From Duodenibacillus sp964509205 (GTDB lineage Bacteria; Pseudomonadota; Gammaproteobacteria; Burkholderiales; Burkholderiaceae_F), in assembly GCA_964509205.1 (NCBI GenBank), contig CAZDVW010000002.1:52154-116153 (forward strand): 64,000 nucleotides of DNA. Reading direction: 5' to 3'. The notes beneath the pieces are model-generated. The model ran no database searches, was not told where the DNA came from, and saw only the letters and a list, made by a program, of their open reading frames with translations. A program made the position numbers and the translations under genes. Of this stretch, positions 33,065 to 42,721 are shown in pieces; position 1 is the stretch's first letter, and the number at the start of each line of letters is the position of its first letter.

Positions 33065-33491
33065 CAAGGGCATTTTCAACGGAAAATCATGTACGGATGT
33101 TTTAAAACGGAGTTGTCATTTTACCGTAATACACACGCCAAACAACGATCAAGCGCTTGCCTTAAGGTAAGAAAATCTTTCCTCATCGAATCCGACAAAT
33201 ACCGTCAAACGACTGCGAAAGCAGTACAATTCAAAAGTTTTTGATTCGCAAGGGCTTTTCAAGGCATTCCTTGCGGTCATACGGTCGACACAGGACAATC
33301 CAAGCCAATCTCGGAGTGTTTGTTCAGGCTTAGACGGGGTTCGTTCCTTCTGTGAGGGATATTGAATCCAAAAAGCACGAATCGAGCAAAGAGATCATCG
33401 GGGTGCCTGATGAGAGGGCGGAGTTCTTTGTTTTTAAAGCAAAGAGCGTGTCTGTGGTTTCATTTATTTTTATTGTTTTGACGCCTGAATT
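33065..33491. other. Divergent TPR / cysS intergenic region
   Basis: About 430 bases, no gene. Contains CTTGCCTTAAGGTAAG near 33157, a 7-bp stem CGCAAGG/CCTTGCG (33247-33253 and 33269-33275) and CTTTG/CAAAG near 33430. cysS has no Shine-Dalgarno. I could not identify a promoter with confidence. Confidence 0.5.
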
Positions 33492-34901
33492 ATGTCTTTG
33501 TCCATCTACTCCACGCTCACAAAAGAGATTGCTCCCTTTAAACCGATTCGGGAAGGGAAAGTCGGCATGTATGTTTGTGGCGTTACCGTGTACGACTACA
33601 CGCACATCGGTCACGGCAGGACCTTCGTTGCCTTTGACGTCATTCGTCGCTGGCTAGAGGCCTGCGGCTATCAAGTCACGTTTGTTCGCAACGTGACCGA
33701 CGTTGACGACAAAATTATTCGCCGAGCCGCTGAAAGAGGGATCAGCACCAAGGAGCTGACTGATCAATTCACGGCTGCCATGCAAGAAGACATGCTCGCC
33801 CTCGGCTGTCTGGCGCCAACCTACGAGCCGCGTGCCACCGAATTCATTCCGCAGATGCTTGCGATTATCGAAAAGCTTGAGAAAAACGGGCTCGCCTACC
33901 AAGCCTCGGACGGGGACGTGGATTTTGCCGTCAGAAAATTTAAAGATTACGGGAAACTTTCCGGAAAGAGTCTTGACGATCTGCTCTCGGGAGCCCGAGT
34001 CGGCGTGGCCGATGCCAAACGCGATCCGTTGGACTTCGTTCTTTGGAAGCATGCCAAACCCGGAGAACCGCAGTGGCCGTCCAAGTGGGGCGCCGGCCGC
34101 CCGGGCTGGCACATTGAGTGTTCAGCCATGAGTTGCTTTTATTTAGGAGAGAACTTCGACATTCACGGCGGCGGTCCTGACTTGATCTTCCCGCACCATG
34201 AAAATGAAATTGCACAAAGCGAAGGAGCGCACGGCCACGGATTTGCCAATATTTGGATGCATTCGGGACCGCTTCGCGTTCGCGCGGCCGACGGCACTGA
34301 GGAAAAAATGAGCAAATCCCTCGGCAACTTCTGGACCATTCGAGATGCTTTGAAAGAAACAAACGGCAAATACGGTGACGGAAACGGCAACGAAACGCTT
34401 CGTTTCTTCCTCTTAAGAAGCCACTACAGAAGCCCCATCAGCTTCAATCCCGGACTGATCGAAGATGCCCACAAGGGTTTGACGCGCCTTTACAGCGCCC
34501 TGCAAGAAACGACGCCGGCTCCCGATTGCGAGCTGGATTGGACGGAAACCTATGCCGAACGCTTCAAGGCGGCAATGGATGAAGACTTTAATACCCCGCA
34601 GGCCGTCGGCGTTCTCTTTGAACTTGCCGCTGAAGTCAACCGCACGCACGACTCGAAGCTTGCGGCACAGTTAAAGAACCTCGGCGCCATCCTCAATATT
34701 TTCCGTTGCTCTCCGGCCTCCTTCTTAAAAGGATCCACGGTCGGACTCGATGAGGCATCGATCAACGCCAAAATTGCCGAACGAGCGGCAGCCAAGGCAA
34801 ACAAAGACTGGGCAAAAGCAGATTCCATCCGAAAAGAACTGACAGAGGCCGGAATCGTTCTTGAAGACCGTGCAGGCGTGACGACATGGAGACGTGCATA
34901 A
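33492..34901 (+). CDS. cysS: Cysteinyl-tRNA synthetase
   Basis: 469 residues, class I synthetase charging tRNA-Cys. The zinc/cysteine-binding CGVTVYDYTHIGHG motif holds HIGH near residue 38. The C-x-H-x-E zinc residues appear around HIECSAMS and HHENEIAQSE. KMSKS (EEKMSKSLGN) is near 275. Length matches the family. Its end overlaps the next gene by 16 bases. Confidence 0.96.
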   Translation: MSLSIYSTLTKEIAPFKPIREGKVGMYVCGVTVYDYTHIGHGRTFVAFDVIRRWLEACGYQVTFVRNVTDVDDKIIRRAAERGISTKELTDQFTAAMQEDMLALGCLAPTYEPRATEFIPQMLAIIEKLEKNGLAYQASDGDVDFAVRKFKDYGKLSGKSLDDLLSGARVGVADAKRDPLDFVLWKHAKPGEPQWPSKWGAGRPGWHIECSAMSCFYLGENFDIHGGGPDLIFPHHENEIAQSEGAHGHGFANIWMHSGPLRVRAADGTEEKMSKSLGNFWTIRDALKETNGKYGDGNGNETLRFFLLRSHYRSPISFNPGLIEDAHKGLTRLYSALQETTPAPDCELDWTETYAERFKAAMDEDFNTPQAVGVLFELAAEVNRTHDSKLAAQLKNLGAILNIFRCSPASFLKGSTVGLDEASINAKIAERAAAKANKDWAKADSIRKELTEAGIVLEDRAGVTTWRRA

Positions 34902-35512
34902 AACTTGTTGCCTGGTGGGATAAAGCGCTTTTGCATCTTCAAAGCGAACCGCATTTTCTTCCCATCATTGCCGACAGTCAGGGAGAAGGGCTTTGCCAAA
35001 GCCCTGATCTCTTTCGGTCTATGGCCCGAGCCGTCTGCGGGCAACAAGTCAACGGAGCCGCTGCCGAGCGACAGATCCAACGCGTTGCCGCCGCTGCCGC
35101 ACATACCGGAAAATCGCATTTAGCCGAAGGGATTCTGGCGCTTGATAAAGCGGGGCTGAAAGCATGCGGCCTTTCTCCGACAAAACTCAGCGCTTTATTG
35201 GGGCTTGCACAAGGATACCTTCAGGGAGAGCTTACCTGCGCGGCTCTTAACGGACTGACAGACGAAGAAATCCTTAAAAAACTTACGCGAATTTCAGGCG
35301 TCGGCCCTTGGACGGCCAATATGGTGCTCTTATTTGGTTTAGGGCGTCCCGACGTTTTTCCGATCGGAGACTACGGACTTCGAGAATCCGGGAAAACAGT
35401 CTTCGGTGATCTCGATACAATGCTCGAACGAAGTGAGAATTGGCGACCGTACAGAAGTGCGGCGACATGGCTTTTGTGGCGCAATCGGTCAAAAACTCCG
35501 ATACAGTACTGA
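34886..35512 (+). CDS. DNA-3-methyladenine glycosylase II (AlkA-like, HhH-GPD)
   Basis: 208 residues. Removes alkylated bases from DNA. Helix-hairpin-helix with LTRISGVGPWTANMVLLF near 145 and the catalytic Asp in PIGDYGL near residue 165. Overlaps the cysS end, so co-translated. The cysS-alkA-accA-tilS order is the one I know from Burkholderiales. Shorter than E. coli AlkA (no N-terminal beta domain), the common short bacterial form. Confidence 0.88.
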   Translation: METCIKLVAWWDKALLHLQSEPHFLPIIADSQGEGLCQSPDLFRSMARAVCGQQVNGAAAERQIQRVAAAAAHTGKSHLAEGILALDKAGLKACGLSPTKLSALLGLAQGYLQGELTCAALNGLTDEEILKKLTRISGVGPWTANMVLLFGLGRPDVFPIGDYGLRESGKTVFGDLDTMLERSENWRPYRSAATWLLWRNRSKTPIQY

Positions 35513-35536
35513 CACTTTTCCTTCCTCTCGAATGCT

Positions 35537-36775
35537 ATGAATAAGCTTACGTATTTTGATTTTGAAGAAGATCTCAAGGTCATTCATTCCCAAATTGAGA
35601 GTCTTGAGCAAGACGACACACTCAATGAAAAAGAAAAAAAACGCCGCTGTGCTCAGTACGAACGCTCCTATGCCAAAAAGCTCTCGGAGATTTATGCTCA
35701 TCTGACGGATTGGCAAATCGCACAGCTTGCCCGCCACCCGGCAAGGCCGTACACGCTCGATTACATTGATGCCATTTTCAGTGATTTCACAGAACTGCAC
35801 GGCGACCGCGAGTTCGCCGATGATCCGTCCATCGTCGCCGGGCTTGCACATCTTGGCAAACACGCCGTTGCCGTCATCGGACACCAAAAGGGGCGAGACA
35901 CCAAAGAACGCACAAAACGCAATTTCGGCATGGCCAAACCCGAGGGCTTTCGAAAAGCGCTTCGAGTCATGAAACTGGCAGAAAAATTCGGTCTTCCCGT
36001 CATCAGTTTCGTTGATACCCCTGGGGCGTACCCTGGAATCGGTGCGGAAGAGAGAAATCAAGCTGAGGCCATCGGCCGCTCCATCTATGAGTTGTCGCGC
36101 CTGAAGGTTCCCGTCATCAGCGTTGTAATCGGCGAGGGCGGATCCGGCGGCGCTCTGGCGCTTGCTGTTGCCGATATCGTCATGATTTTGCAGTACGCGG
36201 TTTACTCCGTGATCAGTCCCGAGGGCTGTGCCTCCATTCTGTGGAAGGATGCGGCCAAGGCTCCGCAAGCGGCGGAATCGCTTTCCATGACGGCTCCGAA
36301 ACTTTTAAAGTTGGGACTCGTTGACAAAATCATTTCCGAACCGCTCGGCGGCGCCCACCGAGATCCGGCATTGATGGCGCTCACCTTAAAGAAGGCACTT
36401 CTCGACCAACTCCTTGCTTTATTGTCTTTCTCAACGGACGACCTTCTCAAACGCCGCGCGACGCGACTCTCTTTGTACGGAAAGTTCCGAGAAGTTCCGT
36501 TGGAAAAAGAAGAAACTGCAAAGCCGATGCCTCAGGAGCCGGAAGCAGTCTCCGTCAGTGAACCTGAAAAAGAGCCGGCAAGTCAACAACAGGTTGCGGA
36601 AGAGCCGGCTAAGAAAGAGAAGAAAACCGCCCAAAGCCCTGCACTGAAAAAACGGACAACGGCGGCAACAAAAACGAGAAAGAAGACTGCGGCGAAAACG
36701 GCCGGCAAGAAAGCAACCGCTAAAAAGACGACTTCCAAGAAGGCCGCAAAAGAAGAAAAGCCAAACAGTAAATGA
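35537..36775 (+). CDS. accA: Acetyl-CoA carboxylase carboxyltransferase alpha subunit with basic tail
   Basis: Alpha half of the carboxyltransferase that makes malonyl-CoA. Residues about 1-320 form the complete family domain (FTELHGDREFADD near 76, SFVDTPGAYPGIGAEER near 156, the GEGGSGGALAL region near 196 and the SPEGCASILWKD segment). About 90 extra residues follow: an acidic/proline linker and then (about 355-412) a lysine/alanine/threonine-rich stretch like histone H1 or AlgP tails. Usual family length is about 320. Overlaps tilS by 4 bases. Confidence 0.95.
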   Translation: MNKLTYFDFEEDLKVIHSQIESLEQDDTLNEKEKKRRCAQYERSYAKKLSEIYAHLTDWQIAQLARHPARPYTLDYIDAIFSDFTELHGDREFADDPSIVAGLAHLGKHAVAVIGHQKGRDTKERTKRNFGMAKPEGFRKALRVMKLAEKFGLPVISFVDTPGAYPGIGAEERNQAEAIGRSIYELSRLKVPVISVVIGEGGSGGALALAVADIVMILQYAVYSVISPEGCASILWKDAAKAPQAAESLSMTAPKLLKLGLVDKIISEPLGGAHRDPALMALTLKKALLDQLLALLSFSTDDLLKRRATRLSLYGKFREVPLEKEETAKPMPQEPEAVSVSEPEKEPASQQQVAEEPAKKEKKTAQSPALKKRTTAATKTRKKTAAKTAGKKATAKKTTSKKAAKEEKPNSK

Positions 36776-38280
36776 CCGAGACAGGAAAAGAAAAAATGCT
36801 CAAGAAGTCCGCGGGCAAGCCAAGCCGCAGTACACCCAAAAAACTGACTGAGGCCTTTCTGGCTGCCGTGCGCGACGTTGCTCAAAAACACTCGCAAAGC
36901 GAGACTTCCGATTTTTCTCTCCATGCCGTAAATCCTGTGCACATCCTGATCGCGTATTCGGGAGGACGGGATTCGAGCGCGCTTCTTCACACGGCGGCCA
37001 AGTGTTTCCATAAGGCAGGGCAGTCTGAAATTGCCTCCGTGACGGCCGTTTACATCAACCACGGTCTCTCGAAAAACGCCGAGGACTGGGCCGAACACTG
37101 CCGAACCGAATCGGCTCGATTACGCCTGCCGTTTCGCGCCGAAACCGTCTATGTTCCGAAAACAAGTCCCGACGGCATTGAAGCGGCCGCTCGGCAAGCG
37201 CGCTACCGCGCACTGTTTCGGATTGCGCGCGAGATTCGAGCCGACGCCATATTCACGGCGCATCATTTGGACGATCAACTCGAAACCTTCCTGATTCAGT
37301 GGATGCGGGGAGCCGGGCTCGACGGACTATCGGGACTTGCGACATCCAGACCCCTGACGCCATCGGCATCAGACGGCGTGATGCTGTGCCGCCCTTGGCT
37401 TTCGATCACGCGCAATGAGATCAATACCTACGCCGCTCGATCCCATCTGAACTTCATTGAAGATGAAAGTAACGGCGACAACCGTTTTTTACGCAATCTC
37501 ATCCGCAATGACGTCTTTCCGATCCTTGAGCAAGCACGCCCGGGGTGGAAAGAAGCGGCCTTTCGTTCCGTCGGTCTCATCGCTCAGGCCTCGCACGTTT
37601 TAAAAGAACTCTCGATTGAAGACACGCAGACGGCCCTTGCCGATGATGGAAAAGCACTTTCCATTGAAAAATTAAGGCGTCTGGCTCCGGAGCGTCAGGC
37701 ACTCGTCGTCCGTCACTGGCTCGCAGAGGGCGGCATTCGCTTTCCGAACAAAGCCAAGCTCGAAGAGACGCTGCGGCAAATTCGAGAGTCCTGTACCGAC
37801 ACGAAGCTTGCTATCCGATTCGAATCCAAAGAAATGCGCCGTTGGGGAGACAAACTGATTCTCACCGACTCGACGGTCAAACGACACTGCGATGCACTCG
37901 AGGTCGCACTTCATTGGAACGGAGAGAAACGCCTCAGTATTCCGGCCTGGAACGGCGTTCTCTGCTTTGAACAGTGTGCGGCATCCGAGCCCGGTTTTGA
38001 TGCGGAACTCTTAAAAAAGGGCACGCTTCGCATTCGCGCTCGGCAAGGCGGAGAGAAACTGAAGCTGCATCCGTTTCGTCCGAGCCGAAATCTGAAACAT
38101 CTTTATCAAGCCGCCGACATTCCGAGTTTCGAGCGGGAAAAACTTCCGCTTGTGTGGCTTAACGAAACGCTTCTTTTTGCCGCCGGTCTCGGAGCGGACG
38201 TTCGGCTCTATGCTGATGCAGAATTGATACAAAATCGAATCCGTTTCGTATGGATCCCCGATAAATCCTTGCTTGATTAA
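36772..38280 (+). CDS. tilS: tRNA(Ile)-lysidine synthase
   Basis: Modifies C34 of tRNA-Ile(CAU) to lysidine. 502 residues. PP-loop SGGRDSSAL near residue 63, the HHLDDQLETFLIQWMRGAG motif near 164 and RNLIRNDVFPIL near 240, then C-terminal TilS domains. The N terminus carries a basic ~35-residue extension; a start at 36796 (MLKKSAG) is possible. ATGA overlap with accA favours 36772. Confidence 0.92.
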   Translation: MTETGKEKMLKKSAGKPSRSTPKKLTEAFLAAVRDVAQKHSQSETSDFSLHAVNPVHILIAYSGGRDSSALLHTAAKCFHKAGQSEIASVTAVYINHGLSKNAEDWAEHCRTESARLRLPFRAETVYVPKTSPDGIEAAARQARYRALFRIAREIRADAIFTAHHLDDQLETFLIQWMRGAGLDGLSGLATSRPLTPSASDGVMLCRPWLSITRNEINTYAARSHLNFIEDESNGDNRFLRNLIRNDVFPILEQARPGWKEAAFRSVGLIAQASHVLKELSIEDTQTALADDGKALSIEKLRRLAPERQALVVRHWLAEGGIRFPNKAKLEETLRQIRESCTDTKLAIRFESKEMRRWGDKLILTDSTVKRHCDALEVALHWNGEKRLSIPAWNGVLCFEQCAASEPGFDAELLKKGTLRIRARQGGEKLKLHPFRPSRNLKHLYQAADIPSFEREKLPLVWLNETLLFAAGLGADVRLYADAELIQNRIRFVWIPDKSLLD

Positions 38281-38373
38281 AGTTTTTTGAGCAGAATCAC
38301 CCTCTGTTGACCCCGATTCGTGAAAGGTTTCCGGGTTCGTTCGTTAATTCTTTTTGATTAATGGAGGAAACCT

Positions 38374-39744
38374 ATGCACGAATTAACTGCATTTGTTTCT
38401 CAAATAAACAGCATTCTTTGGGGCCCGTTCTGCCTCATTCCTCTGCTTGTCGGCACCGGCATCTACTTTACGTTAAAGCTTCGTTTTGTTCAGGTTCGAC
38501 GCTTCTCGCGCGCCGTGCGCTATGTTTTCCGCAGCGTCAAAATCTTCGGCAAAAAGGCCGACGGCTCCGGCATGAGTTCGTTCCAGTCTCTTGCCACGGC
38601 GGTTGCCGCCCAAGTCGGAACCGGCAATTTAGCCGGCGTGGCCACAGCCTTGGCCATGGGCGGGCCCGGCGCCATCTTCTGGATGTGGCTTGCCGCCTTT
38701 TTCGGCATGGCAACCATTTTCGTCGAAGCCGTTCTTGCGCAGCGTTTTAAGTCTGTCGACGAAAAAGGGCATGTCACCGGAGGACCGGCTTACTACATTA
38801 CAAACGGCTTACACTGCAAACCGCTTGCCGTTTTCTTTTCGATTGCCATCATCATTGCCTTAGGTTTTATCGGCAACATGGTTCAGGCCAATTCCATTGC
38901 CTGTGCCTTTGATTCGGCGTTCGGCATTACGCCCTGGGTTGCCGGCATCTTCATTGCCCTGATTGCTGCCTTTATCTTCATCGGCGGAATTCGGCGCATT
39001 GCCTCGACAACGGAAAAGATCGTGCCTTTGATGGCGCTTCTTTATCTGGTCGGCGGAACCTTTGTTTTAGTCAGTTTCTGCGATCAAATCATTCCGGCCT
39101 TCAAGATGATCTTCATCGGTGCCTTTGATCCGTCGGCGGCAACCGGCGGCATCATCGGAGCGAGCATCAAGGAGGCGATTCGCTACGGCGTGGCCAGAGG
39201 TCTTTTCAGTAACGAAGCCGGCATGGGCTCGACACCGCATGCGCATGCCGTTGCCAAGGTCGATCATCCGGCCAAACAGGGACTTGTGGCCGTCATCGGC
39301 GTTTTCTTTGACACCTTCGTGGTTCTGAACATGACGGCCTTTGTCATTCTTTGCACGGGCGTTCTTGACGGCAAGACGACCGGCATTGAGTTAACGCAGC
39401 ATGCCTTTCAGACCGGACTCGGTTCCCTCGGATTCGGATTTGTTGCGATTTGCTTGTTTTTCTTTGCCTTTTCCACCATCATCGGCTGGTATTTCTTCGC
39501 TGAACAAAACGTGAAATATCTCTTCGGAACCCGTTGGATTCGACCGTATCAGTTCATTGTTGTCGGTTTTGTCTTCCTCGGATCTCTGCTTCAGGTCAAT
39601 CTTGTTTGGGAGCTGGCCGATCTCTTTAACGGTCTGATGGTCATTCCGAACTTGATTGCCTTAATCGGGCTCGGCAAGATTGCCTCGAAGGCACTTGAAG
39701 ATTACGACGAACACTACGATCCGGAAAACGATCATTTGCGTTAA
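38374..39744 (+). CDS. Sodium:alanine/glycine symporter (AGCS family)
   Basis: 456 residues, about 10-11 transmembrane helices. Family motifs near the N terminus (VGTGIYFTLKLRFVQVRRF), GTGNLAGVATALAMGGPGAIFWMWLAA near 87, the ARGLFSNEAGMGSTPHAHA segment near 271. Takes up small neutral amino acids with sodium across the inner membrane. Preceded by GGAGG. Ends 24 bases before a strong terminator. Confidence 0.93.
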   Translation: MHELTAFVSQINSILWGPFCLIPLLVGTGIYFTLKLRFVQVRRFSRAVRYVFRSVKIFGKKADGSGMSSFQSLATAVAAQVGTGNLAGVATALAMGGPGAIFWMWLAAFFGMATIFVEAVLAQRFKSVDEKGHVTGGPAYYITNGLHCKPLAVFFSIAIIIALGFIGNMVQANSIACAFDSAFGITPWVAGIFIALIAAFIFIGGIRRIASTTEKIVPLMALLYLVGGTFVLVSFCDQIIPAFKMIFIGAFDPSAATGGIIGASIKEAIRYGVARGLFSNEAGMGSTPHAHAVAKVDHPAKQGLVAVIGVFFDTFVVLNMTAFVILCTGVLDGKTTGIELTQHAFQTGLGSLGFGFVAICLFFFAFSTIIGWYFFAEQNVKYLFGTRWIRPYQFIVVGFVFLGSLLQVNLVWELADLFNGLMVIPNLIALIGLGKIASKALEDYDEHYDPENDHLR

Positions 39745-39768
39745 CCGTTTCGTTCGCTTCAATCGTCG

Positions 39769-39794
39769 AAAAAGCAACCTTCGGGTTGCTTTTT
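39769..39794 (+). terminator. Strong intrinsic terminator after the AGCS symporter
   Basis: AAAAAGCAACC, TTCG tetraloop, GGTTGCTTTTT: an 11-bp perfect stem ending in a T run. It reads as a terminator in both directions. Confidence 0.9.
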
Positions 39795-39848
39795 CATTGC
39801 GAGACGGGAAAAATGCGCTCTCAACGTGCGCAAAGGATGCTTTTTCCC

Positions 39849-40475
39849 ATGAAAGACAAACTGACCGGTGATCTGTTTGCAACCGATTCCGAAGATGACT
39901 TAAGACAGGCTGCCGGCATCGATGAGGCAGGGCGGGGGCCTTTGGCCGGACCTGTTTTTGCCGCCGCCGTCATTTTGGATCCCGTTCGTCCGATTATCGG
40001 GCTCAGAGACAGCAAGAAACTGACCCCTGCCGAGCGCGAACGGCTCGCTCCGATCATTAAAGAACGATCGCTTGCCTGGAGCATTGCCTCGGCCAGTGTT
40101 GAAGAAATTGACCAATTCAACATTCTTCAGGCCACGTTTCTTGCCATGAAACGAGCCGTCTCGGGACTGAGCGTCACGCCATCGCTCTTACTGATTGACG
40201 GCAATCAGATGCCGAAGATGCCTTACAGAATCCGAACCGTGATCAAAGGAGATGACACCATTGCGGCTATCTCGGCAGCCTCCATTCTGGCAAAGACCGC
40301 TCACGATGCGCTTTTTCTGCAATACGCCGAACGCTACCCGGGCTACGGATTCGAATCGCACATGGGCTACGGAACCGCCGCACACATTGCGGCCATTAAG
40401 CAATTCGGAGTCCTTCCCATTCACCGAAAAACCTTTGAACCCATTGCAAGTCTTTTAAAAACAAACGGATTCTGA
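39849..40475 (+). CDS. rnhB: Ribonuclease HII
   Basis: 208 residues. Cleaves the RNA strand of RNA-DNA hybrids and single embedded ribonucleotides. The GIDEAGRGPLAGPVFAAAV motif (Asp/Glu/Asp metal site) near residue 23, LRDSKKL near 52, LIDGNQ near 117 and AAISAASILAK near 140. ATG at 39849 is preferred; ATG 39813 is an alternative, and the frame upstream runs into the terminator. Confidence 0.93.
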   Translation: MKDKLTGDLFATDSEDDLRQAAGIDEAGRGPLAGPVFAAAVILDPVRPIIGLRDSKKLTPAERERLAPIIKERSLAWSIASASVEEIDQFNILQATFLAMKRAVSGLSVTPSLLLIDGNQMPKMPYRIRTVIKGDDTIAAISAASILAKTAHDALFLQYAERYPGYGFESHMGYGTAAHIAAIKQFGVLPIHRKTFEPIASLLKTNGF

Positions 40476-40681
40476 AAGAAAACTCTGTTTTCGAACGGCT
40501 TTCGCTTTGACAGAATTCCGTGCGAACTCAACGTATCACTCGGTTGCCTTCTCCCGAGAATCAGGGGAGTGACTGCCGATTTGGGTTAAAGACTGTTTCA
40601 ATCTGTTTCGTGCCGAATTTTTTTTCACGAATCTGTGCAAAATCGCAACATCGACAACCTGTTCTTGGGGAGACAAAAACA

Positions 40682-41431
40682 ATGAACTGCCAAAAATGGA
40701 TTCTTCAGACTTCGGTGGCGGCGACTCTGACGGCTGTCACGTTTTGCTCGTTGGCCGCTCTTCCGGACGGAATGCGTACCGGAAAAGACGGCACCGTCGT
40801 CACAATCTCTGCGGAAGCAACGCTTTCGCAACCCAACGATGAAGCGACTGTGAATCTTTACTACACAGAGACCGGAAAAGAAGCGAGTACCGTCACAAAA
40901 AATGTCATCAACCGTACGAATGCGGGACTTGAAGCCTTGAAGAAACTCAACATAGCGGAGGCAAAATTTGAATCGACGCAATTGTCTTCCTGGCCGAAAT
41001 ATGTGACGAAGAAAAAGGGGGAGTCGGCGGTCATCGACGGCTGGCAAGTGCGTCAGAGCCTGCAGGTCAAGGTGAAAAATTCGGCCCAAGCCGCTCAGAT
41101 CATTCAGGCGGCTCAAGCATACTTTGCCTTTGACAGCGTCAATTTCTCGCTCTCTCGCGAGGCTCGCCAAGGCATGCAGTCCGCTTTAACGCAACTGGCT
41201 GTGGAAGAAGCGGCAAAACGCGCGGCTGACGTGGCTCAGGCAATGGGCAAACCCGCGTCTGCCGTGCGCATTGAATCGCTCAATTTCGGACACACGGGCG
41301 GCGCCGTCCCGCGCGTGTTGCGTGCGAGCAAGATGCTCGCTGCCGACAGCGTCAGCGCCAATGCGCCAACGCTGGAAGCAGGCGATACGTCTGTTACGCT
41401 AAGCGTTGATGCCCAAATTCGCATCAAATAA
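40682..41431 (+). CDS. Periplasmic SIMPL-domain (DUF541) protein
   Basis: 249 residues, signal peptide about 1-26 ending near LAALP. The rest fits the SIMPL/DUF541 family (VVTISAEATLSQPNDEATVNL near residue 40, QSLQVKVKN near 125, VRIESLNF near 199). Function in the family is poorly known (oxidative-stress or envelope related). Start set by CTTGGGGAG upstream of ATG. Followed by a terminator that abuts ispDF. Confidence 0.85.
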   Translation: MNCQKWILQTSVAATLTAVTFCSLAALPDGMRTGKDGTVVTISAEATLSQPNDEATVNLYYTETGKEASTVTKNVINRTNAGLEALKKLNIAEAKFESTQLSSWPKYVTKKKGESAVIDGWQVRQSLQVKVKNSAQAAQIIQAAQAYFAFDSVNFSLSREARQGMQSALTQLAVEEAAKRAADVAQAMGKPASAVRIESLNFGHTGGAVPRVLRASKMLAADSVSANAPTLEAGDTSVTLSVDAQIRIK

Positions 41432-41475
41432 CAGTAACTCGTAAGAAGACCGGACGACGTAATCTGTCGGATTTT

Positions 41476-41530
41476 CCCGATCGACCTTCAATGCAGGGTA
41501 GAATCGCTGCATTCAAGGCGATCGGGTTTT
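41476..41530 (+). terminator. Long hairpin ending 3 bases before ispDF
   Basis: CCCGATCG (41476-41483) pairs with CGATCGGG (41519-41526). Inside, CCTTCAATGCAG pairs with CTGCATTCAAGG, giving a 20-bp stem with a 10-base loop, followed by TTTT. The loop contains TAGAAT, a possible -10. It can be a terminator for the SIMPL gene or a control element for ispDF. Confidence 0.7.
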
Positions 41531-41533
41531 CAC

Positions 41534-42721
41534 ATGTCTGCAGAACAAAACCAATTTCTGATTATTGTTCCGGCTGCCGGAACAGGGACGCGCATGGGCG
41601 CCGGTATGCCCAAGCAGTATCTTAAAATCGGAAACCCGCCGAAAACACTGTTGGAACTCTCCGTGGCCGCTTTGCATCAGGCACTGCCCGATGCCCGAAT
41701 TGTGGTAGCCGTTCGCCCCGGAGACGAGCAGGCGAAGACATTGTCGCTTCCCGAAGCAGAGATTTTGACTTCCGGCGGAGAAACTCGGGCACAGACGGTC
41801 TATCAAACACTCTCTTGCCTAAAGGACCAGTTTGATCCGGCGACGCTTGTCCTGGTTCATGACGCTGCCCGGGCGCTTGTTGAGCCCGAGGACGTCAGAC
41901 ACCTGACAGAGTGTGCCGCCGACGTGATCCGGTCCGGTGCCTGCTGCGGAGCCGTCCTGACAACGGCGCTTCCGGATACGGTCAAACGCGTCAATGACGA
42001 TGCCGTCATCTGCGAAGACATTGAACGAACCGGTCTGGTTCGCATTGCCACCCCTCAAGCATTTCCTTTGTCAGTTCTTTTAAAGGCCCTTGAAAACAAT
42101 CGGACAGCCACCGATGAATCGAGTGCCGTGCGCGGCATCGGCGGCAAAGTTCGCGTTGTATCGGGCTCTCCTCTTAACTTTAAAATCACGGAACCGGCAG
42201 ACCTTCAGGTCGCTCGTCGTCTTGCGGAGAAACAACCCAAAATGCGCATTGGTATCGGCTACGACTCCCATCGGCTTGTTGTCGGGAGAAAATTGATTTT
42301 AGGCGGTGTGGAGATTCCCTTTGAAAAAGGGCTTGACGGACACAGCGACGCCGATGTTTTAATTCATGCCGTCATTGATGCGCTTTTGGGTGCCGCGCAT
42401 CTCGGCAACATCGGACTACTTTTTCCAAACACCGACCCAGCTTACAAAGACATTGATTCGGCAAAACTTCTGCAAAAGACAGTCCGACTCGTACGGGAAA
42501 AAGGGTGGATCATCGAAAATCTTGATACGATCCTCATCACAGAAGCCCCGAAAATCAACCCGCACCTTGCCAAAATCGAGCGGCGTCTGGCTCAAATTCT
42601 GGATATTCCCGTCGAAGACCTCAGCGTGAAACCCAAAACCAATGAACGCCTCGGTTTTGAAGGTCGCTCCGAGGGCATCAGTGCCCAGGCGGTTGTTTTG
42701 CTCAAAAGAAAGCCGTTATGA
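41534..42721 (+). CDS. ispDF: Bifunctional MEP pathway enzyme IspD-IspF
   Basis: 395 residues. IspD domain (about 1-230; cytidylyltransferase making CDP-ME): IIVPAAGTGTRMG near residue 10 with the PKQYL motif, VHDAARALV near 115. IspF domain (about 236-395; MEcPP synthase): MRIGIGYDSHRL, LDGHSDADVLIHAVIDALLGA with metal-binding Asp/His, and LKPKTNE-type end (VKPKTNERLGFEGR). IspE is not present. Start is fixed by the IspD N terminus; there is no Shine-Dalgarno because the hairpin ends right before it. The stop overlaps the next gene. Confidence 0.95.
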   Translation: MSAEQNQFLIIVPAAGTGTRMGAGMPKQYLKIGNPPKTLLELSVAALHQALPDARIVVAVRPGDEQAKTLSLPEAEILTSGGETRAQTVYQTLSCLKDQFDPATLVLVHDAARALVEPEDVRHLTECAADVIRSGACCGAVLTTALPDTVKRVNDDAVICEDIERTGLVRIATPQAFPLSVLLKALENNRTATDESSAVRGIGGKVRVVSGSPLNFKITEPADLQVARRLAEKQPKMRIGIGYDSHRLVVGRKLILGGVEIPFEKGLDGHSDADVLIHAVIDALLGAAHLGNIGLLFPNTDPAYKDIDSAKLLQKTVRLVREKGWIIENLDTILITEAPKINPHLAKIERRLAQILDIPVEDLSVKPKTNERLGFEGRSEGISAQAVVLLKRKPL

